From Altererythrobacter sp. CAU 1644 (GTDB lineage Bacteria > Pseudomonadota > Alphaproteobacteria > Sphingomonadales > Sphingomonadaceae): DNA of 64,000 bases. Of this stretch, positions 53,420 to 61,846 are shown piece after piece. The translations under genes were made by a program, and so were the position numbers. The notes under the pieces are model-generated. The model did no database searches. It was not told where the DNA came from and was given only the letters and a program-made list of their open reading frames with translations. Within the stretch, counting starts at the first letter, position 1; each line of letters starts with the position of its first letter. Location: contig NZ_CP121106.1 in NCBI RefSeq assembly GCF_029623755.1, positions 1,251,001 through 1,315,000 on the forward strand. Reading direction: 5' to 3'.

Positions 53420-54697
53420 ATGGCCACAATCGCGCAACAATCCCAGCAGGATACCGCGGAGTTGATTCGCGCGCTCGCCCTCGCAGGAAGGCAAGCGCAG
53501 CGGCGGCTGGCCGCCATGTCGAGCGACGAGAAGGCCGAGGCTCTGCGGCAGGCCGCGCAGGCCCTGCGCGCGGATGCGAGCGATATCCTGGCGGCCAACG
53601 CCCGCGACCTCGCCGCCGGCGAGGCTAACGGGCTGTCGGCCGCAATGCTCGATCGCCTGCGCCTCGACGAAGCGCGGCTCGAGGGGATCGCTGCCGGGGT
53701 CGAGGCGGTGGCCGCACTGCCCGACCCGGTCGGCGAAGTGATCGATACCGCCACGCCAGCCAACGGCTTGGCGTTGAGCCGTGTCCGCGTCCCGATCGGG
53801 CTGATCGGCCTGATCTATGAATCGCGCCCCAATGTCACCGCCGATGCGGCAGTGCTGTGCGTTCGTGCTGGCAATGCCGCGCTGTTGCGGGGCGGCAGTG
53901 AAGCCGTCCATTCCAACCGCGCGATCCATGCGGCGCTGGTGCGCGGATTGGCCGCGGGCGGCGTGCCCGAGGCAGCCGTGCAGCTGATCCCGACGCAGGA
54001 CCGCGCGGCCGTCGGCGCCATGCTGGCGGCAGCCGGGCTGATCGACATGATCGTTCCGCGCGGGGGCAAGGGGCTGGTGGCCCGCGTCCAGGCCGATGCC
54101 CGGGTGCCGGTGCTCGCCCACCTCGATGGCAACTGCCACACCTATGTCCATACAGCCGCCGACCCGGCTATGGCGCGCGAAATTGCCTTCAACGCCAAGC
54201 TGCGCCGCACCGGCATCTGCGGGGCCATGGAGACGCTGCTGCTCGATGCCAGTTTTGCCGGTTCGGAGGCGCTGCTTGGCAAGCTGCTCGATGGCGGCTG
54301 CGAAGTGCGCGGCGACGGCCGCGCGCAGGCGATCGACCCTCGGATCGTCCCCGTATCGGACGAGGATTGGGACACCGAATATCTCGATGCGATCCTCTCG
54401 GTTGCAGTGGTCGACGGGATCGACGACGCGATGGCGCACATCGCGCGCCATTCCTCCAACCATACCGAGGCGATCATTACCGACGACCAGGCGGCGGCCG
54501 ACCGCTTCCTCGCCGAGGTCGACAGCGCGATCGTGATGCACAATGCCTCGACCCAGTTTGCAGATGGCGGCGAGTTCGGGCTTGGCGCCGAAATCGGCAT
54601 CGCGACCGGCCGGCTCCACGCGCGCGGGCCCGTCGCGCTCGAAGGGCTCACCACCTATAAATGGCTCGTGCGCGGCAGCGGGCAGGCGCGCCCGTAA
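53420..54697 (+). CDS. proA: gamma-glutamyl phosphate reductase
   Basis: A 425-residue aldehyde-dehydrogenase-fold protein. The active-site cysteine is in NAKLRRTGICGAMETLL, and HLDGNCHTYVH is another ProA signature. The segment PIGLIGLIYESRPNVT is typical. It makes glutamate semialdehyde for proline synthesis. proB is not beside it, as often in alphaproteobacteria, where proA instead precedes nadD-rsfS-rlmH. The upstream 284-bp gap divides it from the M23/bactofilin pair and contains a small CCCC-TGAT-CGGGG hairpin. Confidence 0.95.
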   Translation: MATIAQQSQQDTAELIRALALAGRQAQRRLAAMSSDEKAEALRQAAQALRADASDILAANARDLAAGEANGLSAAMLDRLRLDEARLEGIAAGVEAVAALPDPVGEVIDTATPANGLALSRVRVPIGLIGLIYESRPNVTADAAVLCVRAGNAALLRGGSEAVHSNRAIHAALVRGLAAGGVPEAAVQLIPTQDRAAVGAMLAAAGLIDMIVPRGGKGLVARVQADARVPVLAHLDGNCHTYVHTAADPAMAREIAFNAKLRRTGICGAMETLLLDASFAGSEALLGKLLDGGCEVRGDGRAQAIDPRIVPVSDEDWDTEYLDAILSVAVVDGIDDAMAHIARHSSNHTEAIITDDQAAADRFLAEVDSAIVMHNASTQFADGGEFGLGAEIGIATGRLHARGPVALEGLTTYKWLVRGSGQARP

Positions 54698-54705
54698 GCG
54701 CTTCG

Positions 54706-55353
54706 ATGGGCCTCAGGACCGGATTACTCGGAGGCAGTTTCAACCCCGCGCATGGCGGGCACCGCCGGGTGACCCTGTTCGCGATGGAGGCGTTGGGGCT
54801 CGACGAGGTCTGGTGGCTGGTTTCCCCGGGCAACCCGCTCAAGCCGAAGCAAGGCATGGCGCCGCTCGCCGCGCGGTTGAACTCGGCGCAGGTGCAGGCG
54901 CGCCGCAGCCCCATCCGCGCAACCGCGATCGAGCAGGAACTCGGCACGCGCTACACCATCGATACGCTCGCCGCACTCGGGCGACGCTATCCCAAACGCG
55001 AATTCGTGTGGCTGATGGGCAGTGACAACCTGATGCAATTTCATCACTGGCGGCGCTGGCGCGACATCGCGAATGCCATGCCGATTGCAGTCATTGCCCG
55101 GCCCGGTTATGATGATGGCGCTATGGCGAGCCCCGCCATGGCCTGGCTCAGGCGCTACCGGGTTCCTGCCGCCAGCTTTCGAAACCGGGGCAGATGGAGC
55201 GCACCGGCACTGGTGTTATTGCGTTTCGATCCAGATCCACGCTCGGCCACGGCCATTCGCCGCGCCGATCCGGACTGGGCTATGCGCTTTTCCAGCTTGC
55301 CGGTGAGGGATGCGGTCACGCATCGGCTCATCCAACCATCGGAGGGAACATGA
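54706..55353 (+). CDS. nadD: nicotinate-nucleotide adenylyltransferase
   Basis: A 215-residue nucleotidyltransferase. GLLGGSFNPAHGGHRR (residues 6-21) carries the HxGH-type ATP motif, and a late ISxTxxR-equivalent reads SATAIRR. The MGSDNLMQFHHWRRW segment is conserved in NadD. It adenylates nicotinate mononucleotide in NAD synthesis. It is 8 bp after proA and followed by rsfS and rlmH, the usual order. Confidence 0.95.
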   Translation: MGLRTGLLGGSFNPAHGGHRRVTLFAMEALGLDEVWWLVSPGNPLKPKQGMAPLAARLNSAQVQARRSPIRATAIEQELGTRYTIDTLAALGRRYPKREFVWLMGSDNLMQFHHWRRWRDIANAMPIAVIARPGYDDGAMASPAMAWLRRYRVPAASFRNRGRWSAPALVLLRFDPDPRSATAIRRADPDWAMRFSSLPVRDAVTHRLIQPSEGT

Positions 55354-55419
55354 GGCGCAGCACAAGCGTTTCTTTCCTCATGCCTTTTTGCCCCACAATC
55401 TGGAGACGTGAATCCGCCT

Positions 55420-55842
55420 ATGAACCAGGCGCAAACCTATTCGGCTACGGCCGATACCACGGCCAAGGCTTCGGTCATGGCCAAGACTGACAAGCCGTCG
55501 GATCGGTTGCACGAGCTCGTTCTCGCGCAGCTCGATGACGACCAGGCACAGGAAGTCGTCTCGATTCCTCTCGAAGGGAAAAGCTCGATTGCCGATCACA
55601 TGGTGATCGCCTCGGGCCGTTCGACGCGGCAAGTCGCCGCGATGGCGCAGAAACTTGCCGAGAAGATCAAGCACGAGGGCTTTGGCCCCGTTCGGGTCGA
55701 GGGGCTGACCGCCGCCGACTGGGTGCTGATCGACGCCGGCGACGTGGTCGTGCACCTGTTCCGGCCCGAAGTCCGCAGCTTCTATAATCTGGAGCGTATG
55801 TGGGCCTTCGGTGACGGCGAGGCTGCTACCGGCACTGCGTAA
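55420..55842 (+). CDS. rsfS: ribosome silencing factor RsfS
   Basis: A 140-residue protein from ATG 55420; GTG 55408 or ATG 55477 are other possible starts. The conserved part runs from RLHELVLAQLDDDQAQEVVSI through DHMVIASGRSTRQVAAMA to GDVVVHLFRPEVRSFYNLERMW. RsfS binds uL14 on the 50S subunit and blocks subunit joining under starvation. It lies between nadD and rlmH as in most bacteria. The first 20 residues are not conserved. Confidence 0.94.
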   Translation: MNQAQTYSATADTTAKASVMAKTDKPSDRLHELVLAQLDDDQAQEVVSIPLEGKSSIADHMVIASGRSTRQVAAMAQKLAEKIKHEGFGPVRVEGLTAADWVLIDAGDVVVHLFRPEVRSFYNLERMWAFGDGEAATGTA

Positions 55843-55902
55843 CGTTTGAACCGGATCGGCGAGGGAAATCGTCCCAGCGCAGTCCGGACACGAATTCTGA
55901 CC

Positions 55903-56325
55903 ATGCTTCTCCACGTGATCGCACGCGGCAAGATTGCTCGTTCGCCCGAAGCGGATCTTGTTGCGCGCTATGAGAAGCGCCTGACCTGGCCGGTCAAGCT
56001 CACCGAACTGCCCGAAACCGGCGGTCGCATTCCCGAGCCGCAAACACCTTGCAAGACGGTATTGCTGGACGAGCGCGGCAAGAACCTGTCCTCCGAAGAA
56101 CTGGCCGAGATCCTCGGGCGCTGGCGCGACGACGGCATCCGCGAAGCGCGGTTCGTGCTGGGCGCAGCGGATGGGCATGCCGAGGAAGAACGGGCCGAAG
56201 CGGACTTGTTGCTCGCCTTCGGCAAGGCGACCTGGCCGCACCTGCTGGCCCGGGCGATGCTGATGGAGCAGCTCTATCGAGCCACGACGATCCTTGCCGG
56301 GCATCCCTATCATCGGGCAGGATAG
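55903..56325 (+). CDS. rlmH: 23S rRNA (pseudouridine1915-N3)-methyltransferase RlmH
   Basis: A 140-residue SPOUT methyltransferase starting MLLHVIARGKI. The SAM-binding knot includes VLLDERGKNLSSEELA, FVLGAADGHAEE and the terminal EQLYRATTILAGHPYHR, which is diagnostic. It methylates pseudouridine 1915 in helix 69 of 23S rRNA. Its place after rsfS is the standard one. Confidence 0.96.
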   Translation: MLLHVIARGKIARSPEADLVARYEKRLTWPVKLTELPETGGRIPEPQTPCKTVLLDERGKNLSSEELAEILGRWRDDGIREARFVLGAADGHAEEERAEADLLLAFGKATWPHLLARAMLMEQLYRATTILAGHPYHRAG

Positions 56326-56329
56326 CGTC

Positions 56330-57565
56330 ATGCGCGGGAGCAGGACATTCATAGCTATCGGATCGCTCCCTGTGCTCGCGGGCGCCTTGGCGCTGTCGCT
56401 CTCCCCGCTTGAAGCGCAGGGAAATCAAGGATTTGCAAACACCGGCGAGGCGCGCGCTGCGCTTGAGCGCGCCAGAAACGGCGCGCAGGAGGCCGCGGAA
56501 CGCGCGGACCGCCTGAGCGCGGAGGCCGCTGCAGCCAACGAGGTGGCCGACAAGGCGACGCGCGAGGCGGCGGCGCTGGCGGCGCGGATTCAGCAAGCTG
56601 AGGCAAACTCGCTAGAGGCCGAAGCGCGGCTGGCGCTCATCACCGACCAGCGCAGGGTGCTCGACGCCAGGCTGGCCGAACGGCAGCAACCCATCGTCCG
56701 GCTGACCGCTGCACTCCAGAACATGGCGCGTCGCCCGCTCGCCTTGTCAGCGCTTAAGCCCGGCTCGCTCAAGGACACGGTCTATGTCCGCGCGGTCCTC
56801 GAAAGCACGGTACCGACCGTCCGGTCGCGCACGGCGGCTTTGCGCAACGAGATTCGGCAAGGCCGGGCTCTGGAACGCGAGGCGGCGCTGGCAGTGCAGA
56901 GCCAGCGCGAAAGCGAGCGCGATCTGGCGCGCCGCAAGAGCGAACTTTCGGCGCTTGCGGCGGCGAAGCGTCGCACCTCGCAGGTTGCCAGCGGGTCGGC
57001 GCAACGGGTGGAGGACCGCGCCCTGGCGCTGGCGGAGGAGGCACGCGATCTCGATGAGCTGGTCGGCGAGCTCGACGCGGCGGCTCGATTGCGGCGCGAA
57101 CTCGCCGCGTTACAGGGGCCGATCATGCGTCCACCGCGACCCGACCAATCGCGCGTGGTTACACCGGCGCGGCCCAGCCCGACCCCCAGTTCGACTGCCG
57201 CGCCCAAGGATCTGCAGCTCCCTGTCCAGGGCCGCACTCTGGCCGGATTTGGTGAGGCAGGCGAAGCAGGATTACGCAGCAGCGGCATCGCCATCCGCCC
57301 GCAGTCCGGCGCGCTGGTCGTTTCGCCTGGATCGGGGCGGGTGGCTTTCGCGGGCGACTATCGCGGCTATGGGCGGATCGTGATCGTCGAGCATGCCAAT
57401 GGCTGGACCAGCCTCGTCACCGGGCTCGGGCGCGCCGATGTGCGGGCCGGCGACCGGGTCGTCGGCGGCAGTCCGCTGGGTGCGGCGCCGCAAGTGAACC
57501 CGCGGATCGCGCTCGAACTGCGCCGCGAGGGCGAGGCGGTCAATCCGCTGCTGTACATGGATTGA
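56330..57565 (+). CDS. EnvC-like murein hydrolase activator with a degenerate LytM domain
   Basis: A 411-residue exported protein (hydrophobic signal to about residue 32). A long coiled coil spans roughly 35-270. The C-terminal LytM domain reads LVVSPGSGRVAFAGDYRGYGRIVIVEH, but the zinc-ligand HxxxD is replaced (SSGIAIRP) and the HxH by RIALEL. This matches EnvC-type proteins that do not cut peptidoglycan but activate amidases at the division site. It lies 4 bp after rlmH and before ctpA, a common alphaproteobacterial order. Confidence 0.9.
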   Translation: MRGSRTFIAIGSLPVLAGALALSLSPLEAQGNQGFANTGEARAALERARNGAQEAAERADRLSAEAAAANEVADKATREAAALAARIQQAEANSLEAEARLALITDQRRVLDARLAERQQPIVRLTAALQNMARRPLALSALKPGSLKDTVYVRAVLESTVPTVRSRTAALRNEIRQGRALEREAALAVQSQRESERDLARRKSELSALAAAKRRTSQVASGSAQRVEDRALALAEEARDLDELVGELDAAARLRRELAALQGPIMRPPRPDQSRVVTPARPSPTPSSTAAPKDLQLPVQGRTLAGFGEAGEAGLRSSGIAIRPQSGALVVSPGSGRVAFAGDYRGYGRIVIVEHANGWTSLVTGLGRADVRAGDRVVGGSPLGAAPQVNPRIALELRREGEAVNPLLYMD

Positions 57566-57744
57566 TATTGCCGCTTGGTGGAATCCGCCGCGCAATTGCG
57601 GAATCGGCTGTTACTGATGAAAGGTGACTGGAAAGCCTTGATATCCGGGCGCCGGGTTGCTCCGCTTCGGGACGCCAGCCGCGCTCTCATCTGGCATTCA
57701 GCCCCGATGCGCGATAGTATTGCGTCCAAGGAGCACGAGAAGAC

Positions 57745-59082
57745 ATGAAATTCGCCGACCTGATGCGCAGCGCAGCCCTCGTCACCGCGGTGGCGCTGAT
57801 CCCGGCCACGACCGCCGGAATGGCGCAAGTCGATGGCCGCGCCGGACCCGAATTCGCCAAGCTTTTCGCCACTTATCAGCGGATCAAGTCGAACTACGTG
57901 GAACCGGTGGATGACGACAAGCTGATCCGCGGTGCCATTGACGGCATGCTCGCTTCGCTCGACCCACATTCCGCCTATGTCGATGGTTCGGACCTCCAGC
58001 GGCTCGAAACCATGATCGACGGGAATTACTCCGGCCTCGGACTCTCGGTTGTGATGGAAGACGGCGCGGTCAAGATCATCTCGCCTTTCCGCGGCAGCCC
58101 GGCGGACAAGATGGGCCTCAAGGCAGGCGACTATATCACCCACCTCGACGGCGAACTGATCTATGGCGGCGACCTTGACGATGCCGTGGCACGGATGCGC
58201 GGCAAGGCCGGTACGGCGATAACCCTGACGATTTTCCGCCCGGGTCGCGATGAACCCTTCGATGTGTCCGTAACCCGCGGCGTAATCGAACTCGAGCCGG
58301 TGACCTACAAGCTGGAACGCGGCAATATCGGGGTGATTTCGGTCAACGAATTCTCCGCCGATGTCGGCAGCGACGTCTATTCCGCCTGGAGCTCGATCAA
58401 GAAAGAGGCCGCCGGCCGGGTCAATGGTCTGGTGCTTGATCTGCGCTCGAACCCCGGGGGTTCGCTCGACGAGGCCGTGGCCCTCTCCGACTTGTTCCTC
58501 GACAAGGGGCGGATCGTCTCGCAGCGCGGGCGCGCTCGCGGCGAAACGCTGCTCTACGATGCCGAGACGGTGTTCCGCGGCGATATGGCCAGCGGCGTGC
58601 CGGTGATCGTGCTGATCGATGCGGGCTCGGCATCGGCCTCCGAAATCGTCGCCGGGGCGCTGCAGGATCATCGCCGGGCACTGGTGATGGGCGATCGCAG
58701 CTTCGGCAAGGGTAGCGTCCAGTCGCTGATTCCGCTTGGTCGCGACGCGGCGCTCAAGCTCACCACGGCGCGCTACTATACCCCCTCCGGCCATTCGGTG
58801 CAGGAAGGCGGAATCAAGCCCGATATCATGGTGCCGCAGTTGAGCGATCCCGACCTCGCCAAGCGCAGCAAGTACGTGATGCGGGAGAGCGACCTGCGCG
58901 GCCATCTGGTCAATGAACTCGGCCTCAAGGACGACGCGCTCGAAAGCGACAAGATCACCGATCCTCGCTTCCAGAAGACGGCCGAGGAGTTGAAGGGCGA
59001 GGGGATCGAGGATTTCCAGTTGCACTATGCGCTGGAAACCCTGCGGCGGACGACGCCAAGCGCGGTGGCATTGCGCCGCTGA
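57745..59082 (+). CDS. ctpA: carboxy-terminal processing protease CtpA (S41)
   Basis: A 445-residue exported protease (signal to about residue 27). The PDZ domain spans about 95-180, with SPADKMGLKAGDYI. The S41 domain has LDLRSNPGGSLDEAV, the nucleophile region GSASASEIVAGAL (Ser297 or its neighbour) and the general-base lysine in SFGKGSVQ (Lys322). It degrades or trims periplasmic proteins, including wall hydrolases. The gene follows envC with a 179-bp gap and an AAGGAG site. The tail carries charged helices. Confidence 0.94.
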   Translation: MKFADLMRSAALVTAVALIPATTAGMAQVDGRAGPEFAKLFATYQRIKSNYVEPVDDDKLIRGAIDGMLASLDPHSAYVDGSDLQRLETMIDGNYSGLGLSVVMEDGAVKIISPFRGSPADKMGLKAGDYITHLDGELIYGGDLDDAVARMRGKAGTAITLTIFRPGRDEPFDVSVTRGVIELEPVTYKLERGNIGVISVNEFSADVGSDVYSAWSSIKKEAAGRVNGLVLDLRSNPGGSLDEAVALSDLFLDKGRIVSQRGRARGETLLYDAETVFRGDMASGVPVIVLIDAGSASASEIVAGALQDHRRALVMGDRSFGKGSVQSLIPLGRDAALKLTTARYYTPSGHSVQEGGIKPDIMVPQLSDPDLAKRSKYVMRESDLRGHLVNELGLKDDALESDKITDPRFQKTAEELKGEGIEDFQLHYALETLRRTTPSAVALRR

Positions 59083-59100
59083 TCCGCTATTAGCTCGCGA

Positions 59101-59574
59101 ATGACACTCACTCCGTCCGCACGGCTGACGCAGAAGATCGCGCTCGGCACACCGGCGCTGCTGATCGCCGGCGCCTATATCTCGGAATACGGCTTTGGCC
59201 TGTTCCCCTGCGAGATGTGCTGGTGGCAGCGCTATCCGCACTTCGCCGCCATCGCGCTGGGCCTGCTCTCCTATGCGATCGAGCCCAAACGGCTGTTGAT
59301 TGCGCTGGCGGCCCTGGCCGTGCTCGCCTCAGGCCTGATCGGGGGCTTTCACGCAGGGGTGGAATACGGTTGGTGGGAAGGCCTCACCTCGTGCACCAGC
59401 GCAGTCGACGCTAGTGGTGACCCGATGGCGGCAATCCTCAACGCGCCGATGGTGCGCTGCGATGCCCCGCAGTGGACGCTCATGGGCATTTCGCTGGCGG
59501 GCTTCAATTTCCTGATTTCGAGTGCATCGGCCATTGCCGCGCTCTACCTGCTTGTGCGAAGGGACAGGACGTGA
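59101..59574 (+). CDS. dsbB: disulfide bond formation protein B
   Basis: A 157-residue protein with four predicted transmembrane helices. The quinone-side pair is C37-x-x-C40 in PCEMCWWQRYPH, and the periplasmic-loop pair is in TSCTSAV and VRCDAPQ. It reoxidises DsbA using ubiquinone. It overlaps coq7 by 4 bp (GTGA), which is a sensible pairing because the latter makes ubiquinone. No dsbA is in the window. Confidence 0.9.
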   Translation: MTLTPSARLTQKIALGTPALLIAGAYISEYGFGLFPCEMCWWQRYPHFAAIALGLLSYAIEPKRLLIALAALAVLASGLIGGFHAGVEYGWWEGLTSCTSAVDASGDPMAAILNAPMVRCDAPQWTLMGISLAGFNFLISSASAIAALYLLVRRDRT

Positions 59575-60092
59575 CCCGCGACGAAATCCACCGCATGATC
59601 CGCGTCGACCAGGCCGGCGAATATGGCGCGACCCGCATCTACGCCGGGCAGCTCGCGGTGATGGGCGATCGCGGCCCGCATGCGCAGGAGATTGCGCATA
59701 TGGCCGAGCAGGAGAAGGACCATCGCGCCAAGTTCGACGCGCTGATGGCCGAGCGCGGCGTTCGCCCGACTGCCCTGCAGCCGTTCTGGTCTGTGGCTGG
59801 ATACGCCCTTGGCGCGGCGACCGCGCTGATCGGGCCAGAGGCGGCGATGGCGTGCACCGCGGCGGTCGAGACCGAGATCGACAAGCATTATTCCGACCAG
59901 CTCGACCGGCTCGCCGAAACCGACGCCGATCCCGAACTTTCCGCGATGATCGAGGAGTTCCGCGAAGATGAGCGTGCGCACCGCGATGCCGCGCTCGCCG
60001 CCGGTGCAGAGCGTGCGCCTGCCTATCCGCTGCTCTCCGGCGCGATCCGCCTAGGTTGCCGCGCCGCAATCAAGCTGGCTGAGCGAATTTGA
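59571..60092 (+). CDS. coq7: demethoxyubiquinone hydroxylase Coq7
   Basis: A 173-residue di-iron protein from a GTG overlapping the dsbB stop. Iron ligands are visible in IRVDQAGEYGA (E17), AEQEKDHRAKF (E48 and H51), ETEIDKHY and FREDERAHRDAA. It performs the last hydroxylation of ubiquinone synthesis. The family length is typical for the short bacterial form. Co-translation with dsbB links quinone supply and disulfide formation, which is inference. Confidence 0.93.
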   Translation: MTRDEIHRMIRVDQAGEYGATRIYAGQLAVMGDRGPHAQEIAHMAEQEKDHRAKFDALMAERGVRPTALQPFWSVAGYALGAATALIGPEAAMACTAAVETEIDKHYSDQLDRLAETDADPELSAMIEEFREDERAHRDAALAAGAERAPAYPLLSGAIRLGCRAAIKLAERI

Positions 60093-60184
60093 TCTGGCGC
60101 ATGGTGGAACCGCATGGGTCCGCTAAGCGCTTCATAGAGAGTTCACGCGCTCTCGGGCCTAATCCCGGCTGACAGATTTTCTGG

Positions 60185-60802
60185 ATGGATGACACGATGA
60201 AACGCATTCTTGCTCCCGCCGCACTCGCGATTTCCGCCTGCGCCTTCGCTTCGCCCGCTTCCGCCCAGGACGAAGGTGGCGAGAAGGTCAACATGGTGAT
60301 CGTCTACAACGAGAACGAGTGCCCGGAGGCGGTTGGCGACGAGATCGTGGTATGCGAAATCCTGGTCGAGGCCGATCGCTATCGTATCCCCGAAACACTG
60401 CGACATAGCGACAATCCCGAGAATGTCGCTTGGTCGCGCCGGGTCGAAAGCTACAAGATGATCGGCGCATTCGGCACCATGTCGTGCGACCCTGCCGGCG
60501 CGGGCGGCTTCACCGGCTGCACCCAGCAGATGATCGAGGCGGCCTATGCCGACCGCTCGGAAAGCTCGAAGGTCCGCTTCGGCCAATTGATCGCCGCGGC
60601 CCGCGAAGACCGCCTCTCGACTATCGATGAGGATGCGGCGGCGGAGCAGGCGCGGGTCGAGCAGATCGAGCGTGCCTATATGGAGCGGCTCGAACGCGAA
60701 CGGCAGGGCGAGGACGCGGTGGTGGACGATCAGCCTCTACCGAGCGGGGATGATGGCGCTACCGCTGCGGAAGAAGCGCCAGCGGACGAGCCGCAGGGTT
60801 GA
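60185..60802 (+). CDS. exported protein of unknown function
   Basis: A 205-residue protein (201 residues from the ATG at 60197, the more likely start of the signal peptide KRILAPAALAISACAFA, cleaved after ASAQ). Four cysteines lie in the mature part (NECPEAV, VVCEIL, MSCDPAG, TGCTQQM), possibly two disulfides. The C-terminal third is an acidic coiled coil ending in a poorly ordered glutamate/alanine tail. I do not recognise the family beyond a resemblance to sphingomonad hypothetical proteins. It lies convergent to the epimerase. Confidence 0.7.
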   Translation: MDDTMKRILAPAALAISACAFASPASAQDEGGEKVNMVIVYNENECPEAVGDEIVVCEILVEADRYRIPETLRHSDNPENVAWSRRVESYKMIGAFGTMSCDPAGAGGFTGCTQQMIEAAYADRSESSKVRFGQLIAAAREDRLSTIDEDAAAEQARVEQIERAYMERLERERQGEDAVVDDQPLPSGDDGATAAEEAPADEPQG

Positions 60803-60813
60803 ACTTCTTTGCT

Positions 60814-61818
60814 CTAGCCGAGCCCATGATACGATTTGAACCATTCAACAAATCGAGGGAAACCTTCGTCAACCGTCGTTTTGGGAATGTAACCCACATC
60901 GTTGCAAATGGCATCAATATCGGCAAATGTACGGGGAACATCGCCCTCTTGCATCGGGAGGAGGTCCAAGATCGCCTTCTGACCACAAGCCTGTTCAATG
61001 ATGGCGATAACATCAAGCAGCTCTTCGGGCCTGTTGTTGCCAATATTGTATAGCGCGTGCGGCGAAATACTGCCTCCGGGTTTCACATCTCCATCATCTC
61101 TTGGCGGAGCATCGAGGCACGCGATGATTCCCGATACGATATCATCGATATAAGTGAAGTCTCGCTGCAACTTGCCGTAATTGAATACAGGGATGGGCTC
61201 ACCTGACAGTATCTTGCTGGTGAATATCCATGGCATCATGTCGGGGCGCCCCCAAGGCCCGTATACCGTAAAGAACCGGAGGCCCGTTTGCGGAATCCTG
61301 TACAAGTGCGCGTAGGTCTCGCTCATTAATTCGTCCGCTTTCTTCGTGGCGGCGTAAAGCGAATAGGGGTGATCGACCCGATCGCCGACTGAGAAGGGAA
61401 TCTTGTCATTGCCACCGTATACCGAGCTTGAGCTGGCGTAGACTAAATGCGTGACCCGTCGTTCCCGGCTCAGTTCCAGAATGTTTAAATGGCCAACAAT
61501 GTTGCTTTGAACATAGGCATGCGGATTCTCGAGCGAGTAGCGAACGCCTGGCTGTGCACCTAGGTGCACGATGCGATCGAACTCGGCGTCGGCCAGACAC
61601 GCTGCGAGAGCTTTGTTTTCAGCAAAGTCGGCTTGTTCGAAAATAAAGCGGTCGCCACCAAGCTCGCGTAGGCGCTCCAGTCTGGAAATCTTGAGATCGA
61701 CCGAATAATAATCGTTGAGATTGTCGATCCCAAGCACTCGCTCGCCATCATTGAGTAATCGCCCGACTACGGCGGCGCCGATAAAACCGGCCGCACCAGT
61801 AACTAACGTGAGTCGCAT
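60814..61818 (-). CDS. NAD-dependent sugar-nucleotide epimerase (UDP-glucuronate 4-epimerase type)
   Basis: A 334-residue short-chain dehydrogenase-like enzyme starting MRLTLVTGAAGFIGAAV behind GGGGAAATCC. The NAD motif GAAGFIG is at residues 8-14, and the active-site serine-tyrosine-lysine lies in YASSSSVYGG and PYSLYAATKKADE. Sequence and length resemble UDP-glucuronate 4-epimerases making galacturonate for capsule or exopolysaccharide. The next gene upstream is a sugar transferase, which supports a polysaccharide role. UDP-glucose 4-epimerase is the alternative. Confidence 0.88.
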   Translation of the reverse strand: MRLTLVTGAAGFIGAAVVGRLLNDGERVLGIDNLNDYYSVDLKISRLERLRELGGDRFIFEQADFAENKALAACLADAEFDRIVHLGAQPGVRYSLENPHAYVQSNIVGHLNILELSRERRVTHLVYASSSSVYGGNDKIPFSVGDRVDHPYSLYAATKKADELMSETYAHLYRIPQTGLRFFTVYGPWGRPDMMPWIFTSKILSGEPIPVFNYGKLQRDFTYIDDIVSGIIACLDAPPRDDGDVKPGGSISPHALYNIGNNRPEELLDVIAIIEQACGQKAILDLLPMQEGDVPRTFADIDAICNDVGYIPKTTVDEGFPRFVEWFKSYHGLG

Positions 61819-61846
61819 GGATTTCCCCACCTGCGGATACCGTAGA

